Part shown: piece after piece, positions 22,979-31,452 of the stretch | How positions within the stretch are numbered: the first letter of the stretch is position 1 | Layout of the letters: every line of letters starts with the position of its first letter | Source: an uncultured Pseudomonadota bacterium | GTDB lineage: Bacteria > Pseudomonadota > Gammaproteobacteria > Burkholderiales > Rhodocyclaceae | Reading direction: 5' to 3' | NCBI GenBank assembly: GCA_903888645.1 | Contig: CAISUK010000251.1 | Span: forward strand, 1 to 40,855 | DNA length: 40,855 bases | The notes under the pieces: generated by a model | Told to the model about the DNA's origin: nothing | Databases searched by the model: none | What the model saw: only the letters and a program-made list of their open reading frames with translations | Made by a program: the position numbers and the translations under genes

Positions 22979-24076
22979 TCAGGAGACGCTAAGCATGCGC
23001 TCCAGCGCTATCCTGGCCAGCGCCGCTTCATGGGCTGGCACGCTGATTCGATTGACGACATTGCCCGCGGCGAGATTCTCCAGGCACCAGGCCAGATGCT
23101 GCGGGTCGATCCGTTGCATGGTCGAGCACATGCACACTGTCGGCGACATGAATTGCACGGTCTTGCCTTCCGCCTTCACGTCACGGGCAAGGCGATCGAC
23201 CATGTTGAGTTCGGTACCGACCAGCCAACGGGTATTCGGCGCACCTTCCTTGACCGTGCGCAGGATGTACTCGGTCGAACCGACAAAATCGGACTGGCGA
23301 CATACCTCGAAACTGCATTCAGGATGGGAAATGACCAAGCCATCCGGATGCTGGTTGCGGAAACGCAGGATGTGCGCCGGCTGAAACATCTGGTGTACAG
23401 CGCAGTGTCCCTTCCAAAGGAGAATTTTCGCGTGGAGTATCTGCTCGGGGCGCAGGCCGCCCAATTCCAGATCCGGATCCCATACCAGCATGTCTTCGAG
23501 CGGAATGCCTTTCTTGTGACCGCTCCACCGCCCAAGGTGCTGATCGGGAAAGAACAACACTTTTTCTCGCCGGCTCAACGCCCAATCGAGAATCTTCGAC
23601 GCATTGCTGGAGGTGCAGACAATGCCACCATGCTCGCCGCAAAAAGCCTTGAGGTCAGCCGCGGAGTTGATGTAGGTGACCGGCGTGATGGCCTGCTCCA
23701 GGTCGAGAACCTCGGCGAGTTCGCGCCAGCAGCGTTCGACCTTGGCGAGGCTGGCCATGTCGGCCATCGAACAACCGGCGGCGAGGTCAGGCAGGATGGC
23801 TATCTGCTCAGGCTTGGACATGATGTCGGCCACTTCCGCCATGAAGTGAACGCCGCAGAAGATGATGAATGCGGCATCAGTCTGTGCAGCCAACCGCGAC
23901 AGTTGGAGCGAATCGCCGGTGAGGTCGGCATGCTGATAGACATCGGCACGCTGGTAGTGATGGCCGAGTATGACGGCGCGCTTGCCCAATTGACTGCGCG
24001 CAGCACCGATGCGCTCCTGGGCGTCGGTATCGGCGAGGGAATTGAATCGGTCGAAGCTGATGGTGGCGACTTGCAT
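22979..24076 (-). CDS. nadA: Quinolinate synthase NadA
   Basis: A 365-aa 4Fe-4S enzyme that condenses iminoaspartate with dihydroxyacetone phosphate to give quinolinate in NAD synthesis. Three tandem NadA repeats are visible. Conserved pieces are ILGHHYQRADVYQHAD (residues 36-51), GDSLQLSR, FCGVHFMAEVADIM (first cluster Cys), SHPECSFEVC (second) and MSPTVCMCSTM (third). The C-terminus is NRISVPAHEAALARIALERML. The length matches the betaproteobacterial form. Confidence 0.97.
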   Translation of the reverse strand: MQVATISFDRFNSLADTDAQERIGAARSQLGKRAVILGHHYQRADVYQHADLTGDSLQLSRLAAQTDAAFIIFCGVHFMAEVADIMSKPEQIAILPDLAAGCSMADMASLAKVERCWRELAEVLDLEQAITPVTYINSAADLKAFCGEHGGIVCTSSNASKILDWALSRREKVLFFPDQHLGRWSGHKKGIPLEDMLVWDPDLELGGLRPEQILHAKILLWKGHCAVHQMFQPAHILRFRNQHPDGLVISHPECSFEVCRQSDFVGSTEYILRTVKEGAPNTRWLVGTELNMVDRLARDVKAEGKTVQFMSPTVCMCSTMQRIDPQHLAWCLENLAAGNVVNRISVPAHEAALARIALERMLSVS

Positions 24077-24125
24077 GGCAAATTCCGCTAACGAAAACGG
24101 GGCAAATCAGGAACAGTGCCGGGGT

Positions 24126-24578
24126 TCAGCTTTGCGTCCAGGGCAAGCCGTGATATCGCCAACCGCCGACGAGGTTACGCCGTCCGCCGGCGTCCTTGTC
24201 GCCCTCGAAACCCTCAAGCACGTTGTAGCAATCGACAAAGCCGGCCTCGCTGGCAGCCTTGGCGGCCGAGTTCGAGCGGATGCCGCTGCGACAGATGAAC
24301 ATCAGCAAGGATTCGTGATTCACGGAATGGCGGAGCAGTTCGAGAAACTGCGGATTTGGCTTGTTGCCCGGATAGCTCTGCCACTCGATTTCAATAGCCT
24401 GCGGGATGCGTCCGACCCAGTCCAGTTCGGCGCGGGTGCGCACGTCGACGAGTTTGGCGCCAGGCGCCAACTGCCATATTTCATGCGCTTCCTTGGGCGT
24501 CAGCGCGCCCTCATAAGCAAGCTTCAAATCGTGTGCGCGGTGCTGCGCAAGTTGCAGAATTTCAGTTAGGCGGCCCAT
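24126..24578 (-). CDS. Rhodanese-like domain protein
   Basis: A 150-aa single-domain protein. A short helical N-terminus precedes LTPKEAHEIWQLAPGAKLVDVRTRAELDWVGRIPQA, which is the rhodanese CH2-A box. The active-site loop is FICRSGIRSNSAA with the catalytic Cys, and the CH2-B box is GFVDCYNVLEGFEG. The sequence ends GGWRYHGLPWTQS, as in the betaproteobacterial PspE/GlpE-like group. It probably transfers sulfane sulfur; the acceptor is unknown. The internal ATG at 24578 is chosen because a start at 24650 would overlap the divergent CDF gene; the RBS is weak in either case. Confidence 0.82.
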   Translation of the reverse strand: MGRLTEILQLAQHRAHDLKLAYEGALTPKEAHEIWQLAPGAKLVDVRTRAELDWVGRIPQAIEIEWQSYPGNKPNPQFLELLRHSVNHESLLMFICRSGIRSNSAAKAASEAGFVDCYNVLEGFEGDKDAGGRRNLVGGWRYHGLPWTQS

Positions 24579-24642
24579 GATGTACGGTGCAAGTTGAGTG
24601 ATCGGTGGCTGATACAATGCCGATTCTTCGAGAGTATAGGCC

Positions 24643-25836
24643 ATGTCCACGCAACACTCGCACTCTCACTCTTCGCGCAGCACCGTCGAGCCCGGCGATC
24701 CCCAACGCTATAAAGAGGCGCAGAAGGTCACCTGGGTCAGTGTTGCCGTCAACATTTTGCTCAGTGTTGCGCAGATCGGCATCGGCCTGCTGACCCACGC
24801 ACAAAGCCTGGTCGCGGACGGCTTTCATTCGCTTTCCGATTTGCTCGCCGATGTCTTGGTGTTGTTTGCCAACTTTCATAGCCGTGATCCAGCTGACGAG
24901 CGTCATCCATACGGCCACCAGCGAATTGAAACGGCCGCTTCTCTGGCGCTGGGTTTGCTTCTGGCCGGCACCGGTGCGGCCATCCTTTGGTCGGCAGGCA
25001 CCCGCCTGCAGCATCTCGACGAATTACCGGCGGTCTCTCAACTCGCCCTGTGGACAGCCTGCGCTTCGCTGCTGGCGAAGGAAGGGCTGTTTCGCTACAT
25101 GTTGTTCGTGGCCGAACGGCTACGCTCGCCCATGTTGGTCGCCAACGCCTGGCACTCCCGCTCCGATGCAGCGTCTTCTCTGGTCGTGGCGGTAGGCATC
25201 GGCTGCAGCCTGCTCGGCTATCGATTCCTTGATCCGGTGGCGGCCATCATTGTCGGTTTCATGATCGCCCACATGGGTGTGAAGTTCACCTACGAGGCGA
25301 TGCAGGAACTCATCGACACGGGAATCCCTCAAGAAGAACTCGACCGCATTCGCGCCACGCTGGGCCAGACACCGGGTGTCGTCGATCTGCACGATTTGCG
25401 CACCCGCCGCATGGCACACAAGATCTTGATTGACGCGCACATCCAGGTCGACGGGCGCATCAGTGTGTCCGAGGGACATCGCATCGCCGAGCATGCCCGG
25501 GCCAGAACGCTGCGTGAGAACCCAGAGGTGCTGGATGTGCTGGTCCATGTCGATCCGGAAGATGATCTGGAACCCGGCCTACGCGGGGCCCACCTGCCCG
25601 ACCGGGACGCCCTGTCAGATCATCTCCGAACGTTGCTCGGCGACGACGTGCCGCAGTTCGAGCGCATGGTTTTGCATTACCTTGGCAACACCGTCGAAGC
25701 GGAAATATTCCTCGCACCGGACGCCGGCTCCGACACAACCCGACTAGCGACAATCCAGACGCGGTTGGCGGAGCGCGTGCCAGAGGATCCCTATTTCCGT
25801 CAAATCAGTGTTAATTGTCGGATTTCACCAAAATAG
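24643..25836 (+). CDS. Cation diffusion facilitator (CDF) metal transporter
   Basis: A 397-aa inner-membrane antiporter. A His-rich N-terminus (QHSHSHSS) precedes six membrane helices between about residues 30 and 215. The transport-site motifs are VADGFHSLSD in TM2 and AWHSRSDAASS in TM5, with the family loop HPYGHQRIETAASLALG. The cytosolic domain (about 215-300) has DLRTRRMAHKILIDAHIQVD and VLVHVDPEDD. There is also an extra C-terminal extension of ~85 residues, longer than FieF. The ion could be Fe, Zn, Mn or Co/Ni; sequence alone does not say. Divergent from the rhodanese gene. Confidence 0.9.
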   Translation: MSTQHSHSHSSRSTVEPGDPQRYKEAQKVTWVSVAVNILLSVAQIGIGLLTHAQSLVADGFHSLSDLLADVLVLFANFHSRDPADERHPYGHQRIETAASLALGLLLAGTGAAILWSAGTRLQHLDELPAVSQLALWTACASLLAKEGLFRYMLFVAERLRSPMLVANAWHSRSDAASSLVVAVGIGCSLLGYRFLDPVAAIIVGFMIAHMGVKFTYEAMQELIDTGIPQEELDRIRATLGQTPGVVDLHDLRTRRMAHKILIDAHIQVDGRISVSEGHRIAEHARARTLRENPEVLDVLVHVDPEDDLEPGLRGAHLPDRDALSDHLRTLLGDDVPQFERMVLHYLGNTVEAEIFLAPDAGSDTTRLATIQTRLAERVPEDPYFRQISVNCRISPK

Positions 25837-25847
25837 TGCATAGCTGT

Positions 25848-25878
25848 CAGGTTTTGCATCAACTTGGTGCAAAACCTG
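25848..25878. promoter_or_regulatory. NtrC enhancer-like palindrome upstream of glnA
   Basis: CAGGTTTTGCA (25848-25858) and TGCAAAACCTG (25868-25878) form an 11-bp perfect inverted repeat. The core TGCATCAACTTGGTGCA closely matches the NtrC consensus TGCACCA-N3-TGGTGCA. It is centred roughly 80 bp upstream of a sigma-54 promoter, the normal enhancer distance. It could also fold as a hairpin behind the CDF gene. Confidence 0.72.
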
Positions 25879-25934
25879 ATCGAATGGAGCGAAGGATCGG
25901 GCTGTGGCACAATGATATTGTTTCTTCCGTTCAT

Positions 25935-25949
25935 TGGCACAAAACCTGC
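25935..25949 (+). promoter_or_regulatory. Sigma-54 (RpoN) promoter of glnA
   Basis: TGGCACAAAACCTGC has GG and GC at the exact -24/-12 spacing of the consensus TGGCACG-N4-TTGC, with two mismatches. The predicted start is near 25961, leaving a ~78-nt leader before the glnA ATG with GGAG just upstream. Confidence 0.75.
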
Positions 25950-26038
25950 TTGAATGACTCCAGAATTTTGCTGCACCATCGCCGGACCCTACGCAGACCC
26001 GTGCCTGCCTTCACATTAACCGTTAGGAGAGCTACCCC

Positions 26039-27448
26039 ATGTCGCCTCAAGAAGTTCTGCAACTGATCAAGGACAAGGAAGTCAAGTTTGTCGACTTCCG
26101 TTTTACCGATACCCGCGGCAAGGAACAGCACGTCGGTGTCCCCGCCAAGGTGGTCGGTGCCGACAAGTTCGAAGACGGCCACGCTTTTGACGGCTCCTCG
26201 ATCGCCGGCTGGAAAGGCATCCAGGCCTCCGACATGTTGCTGATGCCGGATCCGGCGACGGCCTACATCGATCCGTTCATGGACGAGACCACGCTGATCC
26301 TGACCTGCGACGTGGTCGAACCGTCCGACGGCAAGGGCTACGATCGCGATCCGCGCTCCTTGGCCAAGCGTGGCGAAGCCTATCTCAAAAGCAGCGGCAT
26401 CGGCGATACCGCCTTCTTCGGTCCCGAGCCCGAGTTCTTCATTTTCGACTCGGTCGAATGGTCGGTCGACATGTCCGGCTCCTACAGCAAGGTGTTCTCC
26501 GAAGAAGCTGCCTGGGCGTCTGCAGAGAAATTCGATGGCGGCAACACCGGCCACCGCCCTACCGTCAAGGGCGGCTACTTCCCGGTTCCGCCGGTCGACA
26601 GCCTCAACGACATCCGCGCCCAGATGTGTCTGGCGCTGGAAGCCTGTGGCGTCGAAGTCGAAGTTCATCACCATGAAGTTGCCACCGCCGGACAGTGCGA
26701 AATCGGCACGATGTTTGGGCCACTGGTGCGCCGCGCCGATCAGACCCAGGTGTTGAAATACATCGTTCACAACGTTGCCCACAGCTATGGCAAGACGGCG
26801 ACCTTCATGCCCAAGCCCATCGTCGGCGACAACGGTTCCGGCATGCACGTTCACCAGTCAATCTGGAAGGACGGCAAGAACCTCTTTGCCGGCAACGGCT
26901 ACGCAGGGTTGTCTGAAACGGCGCTCTATTACATCGGCGGCATCATCAAGCATGCCCGTGCGCTGAACGCCATCACCAACCCGGGTACCAACTCCTACAA
27001 GCGCCTGGTCCCCGGCTTCGAAGCCCCGGTCAAGCTGGCTTACTCGGCCCGTAATCGTTCGGCATCGATCCGTATTCCGTTCGTCACCTCCGACAAGGCG
27101 CGCCGTATCGAAGTGCGTTTCCCGGATCCGACCTGCAACCCGTATCTGGGTTTTACCGCGATGATGATGGCCGGTCTCGATGGCATTCAGAACAAGATTC
27201 ACCCCGGCGATCCCGCCGACAAGAATCTGTACGACTTGCCGCCGGAAGAAGATGCGAAGATCCCGACCGTCTGTTCGTCGCTTGACCAGGCGCTCGGCTA
27301 TCTCGACAAGGATCGCGAGTTTCTGACGCGCGGCGGTGTCTTCTCCAACGAGATGATCGACGCCTACATCGAGCTGAAGATGGAGGAAGTCACGCGCTTC
27401 CGCATGACCACGCACCCGGTCGAATACGACATGTATTACAGCCTGTAA
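26039..27448 (+). CDS. glnA: Glutamine synthetase type I
   Basis: A 469-aa GS-I subunit (the enzyme is a dodecamer) that makes glutamine from glutamate, ammonia and ATP. Visible signatures are [12 protein letters not shown] (residues ~50-61), [11 protein letters not shown] with metal-binding Glu residues, the ATP-binding [33 protein letters not shown] and [10 protein letters not shown]. The adenylylation site Tyr is in NLYDLPPEE near residue 398, so GlnE/GlnB control is expected. Transcription is likely from the sigma-54/NtrC elements at 25848-25949, and the ntrBC genes follow one gene downstream. Confidence 0.98.
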   Translation: MSPQEVLQLIKDKEVKFVDFRFTDTRGKEQHVGVPAKVVGADKFEDGHAFDGSSIAGWKGIQASDMLLMPDPATAYIDPFMDETTLILTCDVVEPSDGKGYDRDPRSLAKRGEAYLKSSGIGDTAFFGPEPEFFIFDSVEWSVDMSGSYSKVFSEEAAWASAEKFDGGNTGHRPTVKGGYFPVPPVDSLNDIRAQMCLALEACGVEVEVHHHEVATAGQCEIGTMFGPLVRRADQTQVLKYIVHNVAHSYGKTATFMPKPIVGDNGSGMHVHQSIWKDGKNLFAGNGYAGLSETALYYIGGIIKHARALNAITNPGTNSYKRLVPGFEAPVKLAYSARNRSASIRIPFVTSDKARRIEVRFPDPTCNPYLGFTAMMMAGLDGIQNKIHPGDPADKNLYDLPPEEDAKIPTVCSSLDQALGYLDKDREFLTRGGVFSNEMIDAYIELKMEEVTRFRMTTHPVEYDMYYSL

Positions 27449-27458
27449 GATCGTCGCT

Positions 27459-27488
27459 GCCGAAGACCCGTAAGCGCGGGTCTTCGGC
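27459..27488 (+). terminator. First hairpin after glnA
   Basis: GCCGAAGACCCG (27459-27470) pairs perfectly with CGGGTCTTCGGC (27477-27488), a 12-bp stem with a 6-nt loop, 10 bp after the stop. No U-tract follows; it may protect the 3' end or attenuate. Confidence 0.6.
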
Positions 27489-27510
27489 GGTTGATCCGGG
27501 TTATTCAATG

Positions 27511-27533
27511 GACGGGCAGTGCCCGTCTTTTTT
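27511..27533 (+). terminator. Rho-independent terminator after glnA
   Basis: GACGGGC (27511-27517), AGT loop, GCCCGTC (27521-27527), then six T (27528-27533): a canonical intrinsic terminator, the second of two tandem hairpins separating glnA from the genes below. Confidence 0.88.
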
Positions 27534-27586
27534 CGTCTACCGGGCGCGTATGCTATTGTCCAAGAATCCTTTTTGAGTTCGACGCC

Positions 27587-28060
27587 ATGACTATGCGACT
27601 GACGACTCCGCTTCTTGCCTTGCTACTCTCGGTGGCAGGTACCGCGAATGCCGATACCTTGTACAAATGCACTGACGACTCAGGCGTCGTGCTCTATACC
27701 AACCAGAAAGGGACCGGCAAGAACTGCACCGTGTTGTCCAACGATCAGGCGATCTCGAGCGTACCGGGATCCCGTGGCGCAACACGGAATGCGTCACCCA
27801 GCGACTTCCCCAAAGTGAATGGCGAGACCCAGAAAAACCGCGATGGCGATCGCCGCAAGATCCTCGAGCAGGAATTGGCTACGGAGCTGCAAAATCTTGA
27901 CAAGGCAAGGAAGGATCTGGCCGAACAGGAGTCGATCCGCAACGGCAACGAACAGAACTATCAACGGGTACTCGATCGGCTGCAACCTTTCAAGGATGCC
28001 GTCGCCTTGCACGAGCGCAATATCGACGCGCTTCGCCGCGAACTGGGTAATCTGAAATAG
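27587..28060 (+). CDS. DUF4124 domain-containing secreted protein
   Basis: A 157-aa protein with a signal peptide (MRLTTPLLALLLSVAGTANA). The DUF4124 core follows: DTLYKCTDDSGVVLYTNQKGTGKNCTVLS, with the paired Cys. A charged coiled-coil region runs from about residue 85 to 157 (LEQELATELQNLDKARKDLAEQE...). The function of the family is unknown. Genes like this are often found between glnA and ntrB in betaproteobacteria. The ATG at 27587 is chosen for the signal peptide; the RBS is weak, and TATGCT about 35 bp upstream may be a -10. Confidence 0.82.
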   Translation: MTMRLTTPLLALLLSVAGTANADTLYKCTDDSGVVLYTNQKGTGKNCTVLSNDQAISSVPGSRGATRNASPSDFPKVNGETQKNRDGDRRKILEQELATELQNLDKARKDLAEQESIRNGNEQNYQRVLDRLQPFKDAVALHERNIDALRRELGNLK

Positions 28061-28109
28061 CATCGACTGCGCCAGGGTTTCGCGCACGGTTTTTGCTGAA
28101 CTCATCAGC

Positions 28110-29210
28110 ATGACCCTGCCCGACCGCAACCTCGCCGTAACCGCCTTCGCTGGTCTCGACCTACTCTCCTCGGCAGTGGTCCTGCTTGATGCAAATTGGC
28201 TGGTACGCCACGTCAACCCAGCGGCAGAAAACCTGTTCGAGATCAGCCAGCGGCTCCTGCTCGGCAAGACGTTGCAGGCGATCATCGGCGACATTACCGA
28301 ACTGACGGCGGCGATCGATAGTGCACTGAAGAACAACTGGAGCTACACCAGCCACAATATCAGCGTGCCGCACGGCGGCACCGAGCCATTGCGAGTCGAC
28401 TGCACCGTAACTGCGGTGGAATCGAATGGCATGCGCGTGTTGCTGGAGTTTCGACCGATCGACCAGCAGCTCAGAACCATCCGCGAAGAGCGCTTGCGCG
28501 AGCAACAGCAAGCCAGCCGCGAGCTGATCCGCAACCTGGCGCACGAAATCAAGAATCCCTTGGGTGGCATTCGTGGCTCGGCACAGCTTCTGGAGCGCGA
28601 GCTGCGGACATTGGCGAATGCGCCGCAGCTGAAAGAATATACCCAAGTCATCATCAATGAGGCCGACCGTCTGCAGGATCTGATGCACCGCCTGCTGTCG
28701 TCGCACCGCATGATGCAACCGGCACTGGCCAGTATTCATGAAATCCTGGAAAGGGTGCGGCGCCTCATTCATGCCGAATATATCGATGTGCGTGTACGAC
28801 GCGACTATGACTTGTCCTTGCCCGACCTCACCGGCGATCGCGAGCAACTGATTCAGGCAATCCTCAACGTCGCCCGCAATGCCGCTCAGGCCATGAAGGG
28901 GAAAGGCGAAATCATCTTCCGCACGCGCGCCCGACGGCAGGTCACCCTGGCCAAGAAGCGCCACCGCCTGGCTCTTGAACTGCAAATCATCGACGACGGC
29001 CCCGGCATACCGGAAGAGATCCGCGACAAGATTTTCTACCCACTGGTGTCGACACGCGAGGGCGGTAGCGGCCTTGGCCTGACCTTGGCGCAAAGCTTCG
29101 TCCATCAGCATCAGGGCACCATCGAGGTCGACAGCCGGGCAGGTCAAACCTGCTTCACGATCCTGTTGCCGCTGCCCGAAGAAGCAAAAATGAGAGAGGA
29201 TCAGCAATGA
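28110..29210 (+). CDS. glnL: Nitrogen regulation sensor kinase NtrB (GlnL)
   Basis: A 366-aa cytosolic histidine kinase. The N-terminal PAS domain is at about residues 12-110 (VVLLDANWLVRHVNPAAENLF). The HisKA box is NLAHEIKNPLGGIRGSAQLLE with the phospho-accepting His near residue 145. The HATPase has the N box QAILNVARNAAQAM, G1 DDGPGIPEEI and G2 REGGSGLGLTLAQ. No membrane segments. NtrB phosphorylates NtrC under nitrogen limitation, and PII (GlnB) switches it to phosphatase. It overlaps ntrC by 4 bp (ATGA). Confidence 0.95.
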   Translation: MTLPDRNLAVTAFAGLDLLSSAVVLLDANWLVRHVNPAAENLFEISQRLLLGKTLQAIIGDITELTAAIDSALKNNWSYTSHNISVPHGGTEPLRVDCTVTAVESNGMRVLLEFRPIDQQLRTIREERLREQQQASRELIRNLAHEIKNPLGGIRGSAQLLERELRTLANAPQLKEYTQVIINEADRLQDLMHRLLSSHRMMQPALASIHEILERVRRLIHAEYIDVRVRRDYDLSLPDLTGDREQLIQAILNVARNAAQAMKGKGEIIFRTRARRQVTLAKKRHRLALELQIIDDGPGIPEEIRDKIFYPLVSTREGGSGLGLTLAQSFVHQHQGTIEVDSRAGQTCFTILLPLPEEAKMREDQQ

Positions 29211-30619
29211 ACCCTGTTTGGATCATCGACGACGACCGTTCGATACGCTGGGTATTGGAAAAAGCGCTGGCGCGCGAGAACATTTCATTCCGCAGTTTCG
29301 GCACCGCCGACGAGGCCATCGCCGCCCTAAGCTCGGGGGAGCAACCGCTGGTGCTGCTGTCGGACATTCGCATGCCCGGTCAGAGCGGCCTCGATCTGCT
29401 CCGTCACGTCAAGGCCAAGATCCCCGGATTGCCGGTGATCATCATGACCGCATATTCCGATCTCGATTCCGCCGTTGCGGCTTTCCAGGGCGGCGCCTTC
29501 GAGTATTTGCCCAAGCCTTTCGACGTGGATCAGGCCGTGGATCTGGTTCAACGCGCCATCGAACAGAGCGAGCACCAGAATGGTGCGGTAGAAACCTCGA
29601 GCATCACGCCGGAGATTCTCGGCAAGGCCGCAGCCATGCAGGAAGTATTTCGCGCCATCGGCCGGCTCTCGCAATCGCATGCGACCGTGTTGATCAACGG
29701 CGAATCCGGCACCGGCAAGGAACTCGTCGCCCGCGCCTTGCACCGGCACAGCCCGCGTCGCGATGCACCCTTTATCGCCATCAATACCGCGGCCATTCCC
29801 CGTGACCTGCTCGAGTCGGAACTGTTCGGCCATGAGCGCGGCGCCTTTACCGGCGCCAACACGCAGCGCCGCGGTCGCTTCGAACAAGCCGAAGAAGGCA
29901 CCTTGTTCCTTGACGAAATCGGTGACATGCCATCTGAATTGCAGACACGGTTGCTGCGGGTCCTTTCCGACGGAAACTTTTACCGGGTCGGCGGCCACCA
30001 GCCGGTCAAGGCCAACGTCCGCGTCATCGCTGCCACGCATCAGAATCTTGAGGAGCGAGTCCGTCTTGGCCTGTTCCGCGAAGATCTCTTTCATCGCCTC
30101 AATGTGATTCGCTTGCGCCTGCCCAGTTTGCGCGAACGGCGCGACGATATACCGCTGCTGGCCCGGCACTTCCTGGCCAAGAGCGCGCAAGATCTCGGCG
30201 TCGAAGCCAAACGGCTCTCCGACTCGGCCCTCAAGACATTGCAGACGCTGGATTTTCCAGGCAATGTCAGACAGCTTGAGAACCTCTGCCATTGGCTGAC
30301 CGTCATGGCTCCCGGGCAAAACGTCGAGGCTGCCGATCTGCCTCCGGAACTGCGCGAGCAGCCAGGTCGCGACCAGCCGGCGAACTGGCTGGAAGCGCTG
30401 GGCGGGGAAACCGACCGATTGATCGCAAGTCATCCTGGCCAGGTTTTCGAAGAACTGACTCGGGCCTTTGAAAGCGTGCTGATTCGCCGCGCACTGGTGG
30501 CCACCGGCGGCCGCCGCATAGAAGCAGCGCATCTGCTCGGCATTGGCCGCAATACCATCACCCGCAAGATTCAGGAACTCCGCTTGGGCGAAGCGAAAGA
30601 GGCCCAAGATCAGGGATAA
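29207..30619 (+). CDS. glnG: Nitrogen regulation response regulator NtrC (GlnG)
   Basis: A 470-aa sigma-54 activator. The receiver domain (1-120) has the phospho-acceptor Asp in LLSDIRMPGQSGLD and the acidic pair IDDDRS. The AAA+ domain (about 140-380) has Walker A GESGTGKE, the sigma-54 contact loop GAFTGA in ERGAFTGANTQRRG, and Walker B TLFLDEIGDMP. The C-terminal Fis-type HTH is RRIEAAHLLGIGRNTITRKIQEL. All motifs needed for activation are present. The likely local target is glnA through the palindrome at 25848. Confidence 0.96.
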   Translation: MNPVWIIDDDRSIRWVLEKALARENISFRSFGTADEAIAALSSGEQPLVLLSDIRMPGQSGLDLLRHVKAKIPGLPVIIMTAYSDLDSAVAAFQGGAFEYLPKPFDVDQAVDLVQRAIEQSEHQNGAVETSSITPEILGKAAAMQEVFRAIGRLSQSHATVLINGESGTGKELVARALHRHSPRRDAPFIAINTAAIPRDLLESELFGHERGAFTGANTQRRGRFEQAEEGTLFLDEIGDMPSELQTRLLRVLSDGNFYRVGGHQPVKANVRVIAATHQNLEERVRLGLFREDLFHRLNVIRLRLPSLRERRDDIPLLARHFLAKSAQDLGVEAKRLSDSALKTLQTLDFPGNVRQLENLCHWLTVMAPGQNVEAADLPPELREQPGRDQPANWLEALGGETDRLIASHPGQVFEELTRAFESVLIRRALVATGGRRIEAAHLLGIGRNTITRKIQELRLGEAKEAQDQG

Positions 30620-30648
30620 TCGATCCGACCATAAAACCGGGCCGGACC

Positions 30649-31452
30649 TTGGCAGTTCATCACATCGATACTCCGTTCGATCTCGTCGGGCTGAGGCGCA
30701 GCCTCGATAGCCACACCTGCCGATTCGATGTCGTGGCCTTGGCTGAATGCGCTTCGACCAATGTGCAGCTGCTGGAGATGGCTGAAGCAGGCGCGCCTTC
30801 GGGCACGGTTCTGGTTGCCGAGCGACAGACTGCCGGACGCGGACGACGCGGCCGAATATGGCATTCCAGCACCGGCGACAGCCTGACTTTTTCGCTATTC
30901 TGGCGATTTCCGGAAGATAGCCGGGCGCCAAGCGCACTATCATTGGTGGTCGGCCTGGCCATTGCGCAGGCGCTGGAAAATCTTGGCGCTGGCGGCATCG
31001 CCTTGAAATGGCCCAATGACCTGCTCCATGAAAACAGAAAATTGGCGGGCATTCTCATTGAATTGCTCCCCGGCGCACCGCGCGCCGCCGTCATCGGCAT
31101 TGGCATCAACCTGAGCGTGCCGGCAACCTTGCCCGAAGCGTTGAGTGAGCATGTCATTGGCCTGGACAGCCTGCTCGGCGTCATGTCGGCGCGTGAAGCC
31201 ATACTTGGCGCGTTGCTGGCGGAACTGGCGAATACCTTCGATATTTATTCAGACCAAGGATTCGCCGCGTTGCGCGGCGCCTGGCAGCGTCGCCACTACT
31301 TCACGGGTCGGACGGTACGTCTGCTCTTCGATCACGCGCCTGATGTCTACGGCATTTGCGCCGGGGTGGACGAAGACGGCGCATTGCTGCTCGATATCGA
31401 AGGCATTTGCCAGCGCTTCATCGGCGGTGAAATCAGTCTGAGGCCAGCATGA
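30649..31452 (+). CDS. birA: Biotin-[acetyl-CoA-carboxylase] ligase (BirA, no HTH domain)
   Basis: A 267-aa enzyme that activates biotin as biotinyl-AMP and attaches it to the carboxyl-carrier protein. It has ECASTNVQLLEMAEAG, the biotin/adenylate loop ERQTAGRGRRGRIWHSS (about residues 61-77), LKWPNDLLHENRKLAGILIE with the catalytic Lys, and an SH3-like C-terminal domain ending IEGICQRFIGGEISLR. No N-terminal winged helix is present, so it should not repress the biotin operon. The start is a TTG; no better start keeps the first strand of the domain. It overlaps coaX by 4 bp. Confidence 0.9.
   Translation: MAVHHIDTPFDLVGLRRSLDSHTCRFDVVALAECASTNVQLLEMAEAGAPSGTVLVAERQTAGRGRRGRIWHSSTGDSLTFSLFWRFPEDSRAPSALSLVVGLAIAQALENLGAGGIALKWPNDLLHENRKLAGILIELLPGAPRAAVIGIGINLSVPATLPEALSEHVIGLDSLLGVMSAREAILGALLAELANTFDIYSDQGFAALRGAWQRRHYFTGRTVRLLFDHAPDVYGICAGVDEDGALLLDIEGICQRFIGGEISLRPA

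Noticed and set aside
22931-24091. A 386-codon plus-strand open frame opposite nadA
   Set aside because: NadA on the other strand has all three cluster-binding Cys regions; the antisense frame has no recognisable features.
25914-25930. TGGCACAATGATATTGT as an additional sigma-54 element before glnA
   Set aside because: No GC at the -12 position; only the -24 half matches.
25972-25978. TGCACCA as a second NtrC half-site
   Set aside because: It lies downstream of the predicted transcription start and has no partner half-site.
29327-30943. A 538-codon minus-strand open frame opposite ntrC/birA
   Set aside because: Overlaps full-length NtrC with all motifs intact; no domains in the antisense translation.
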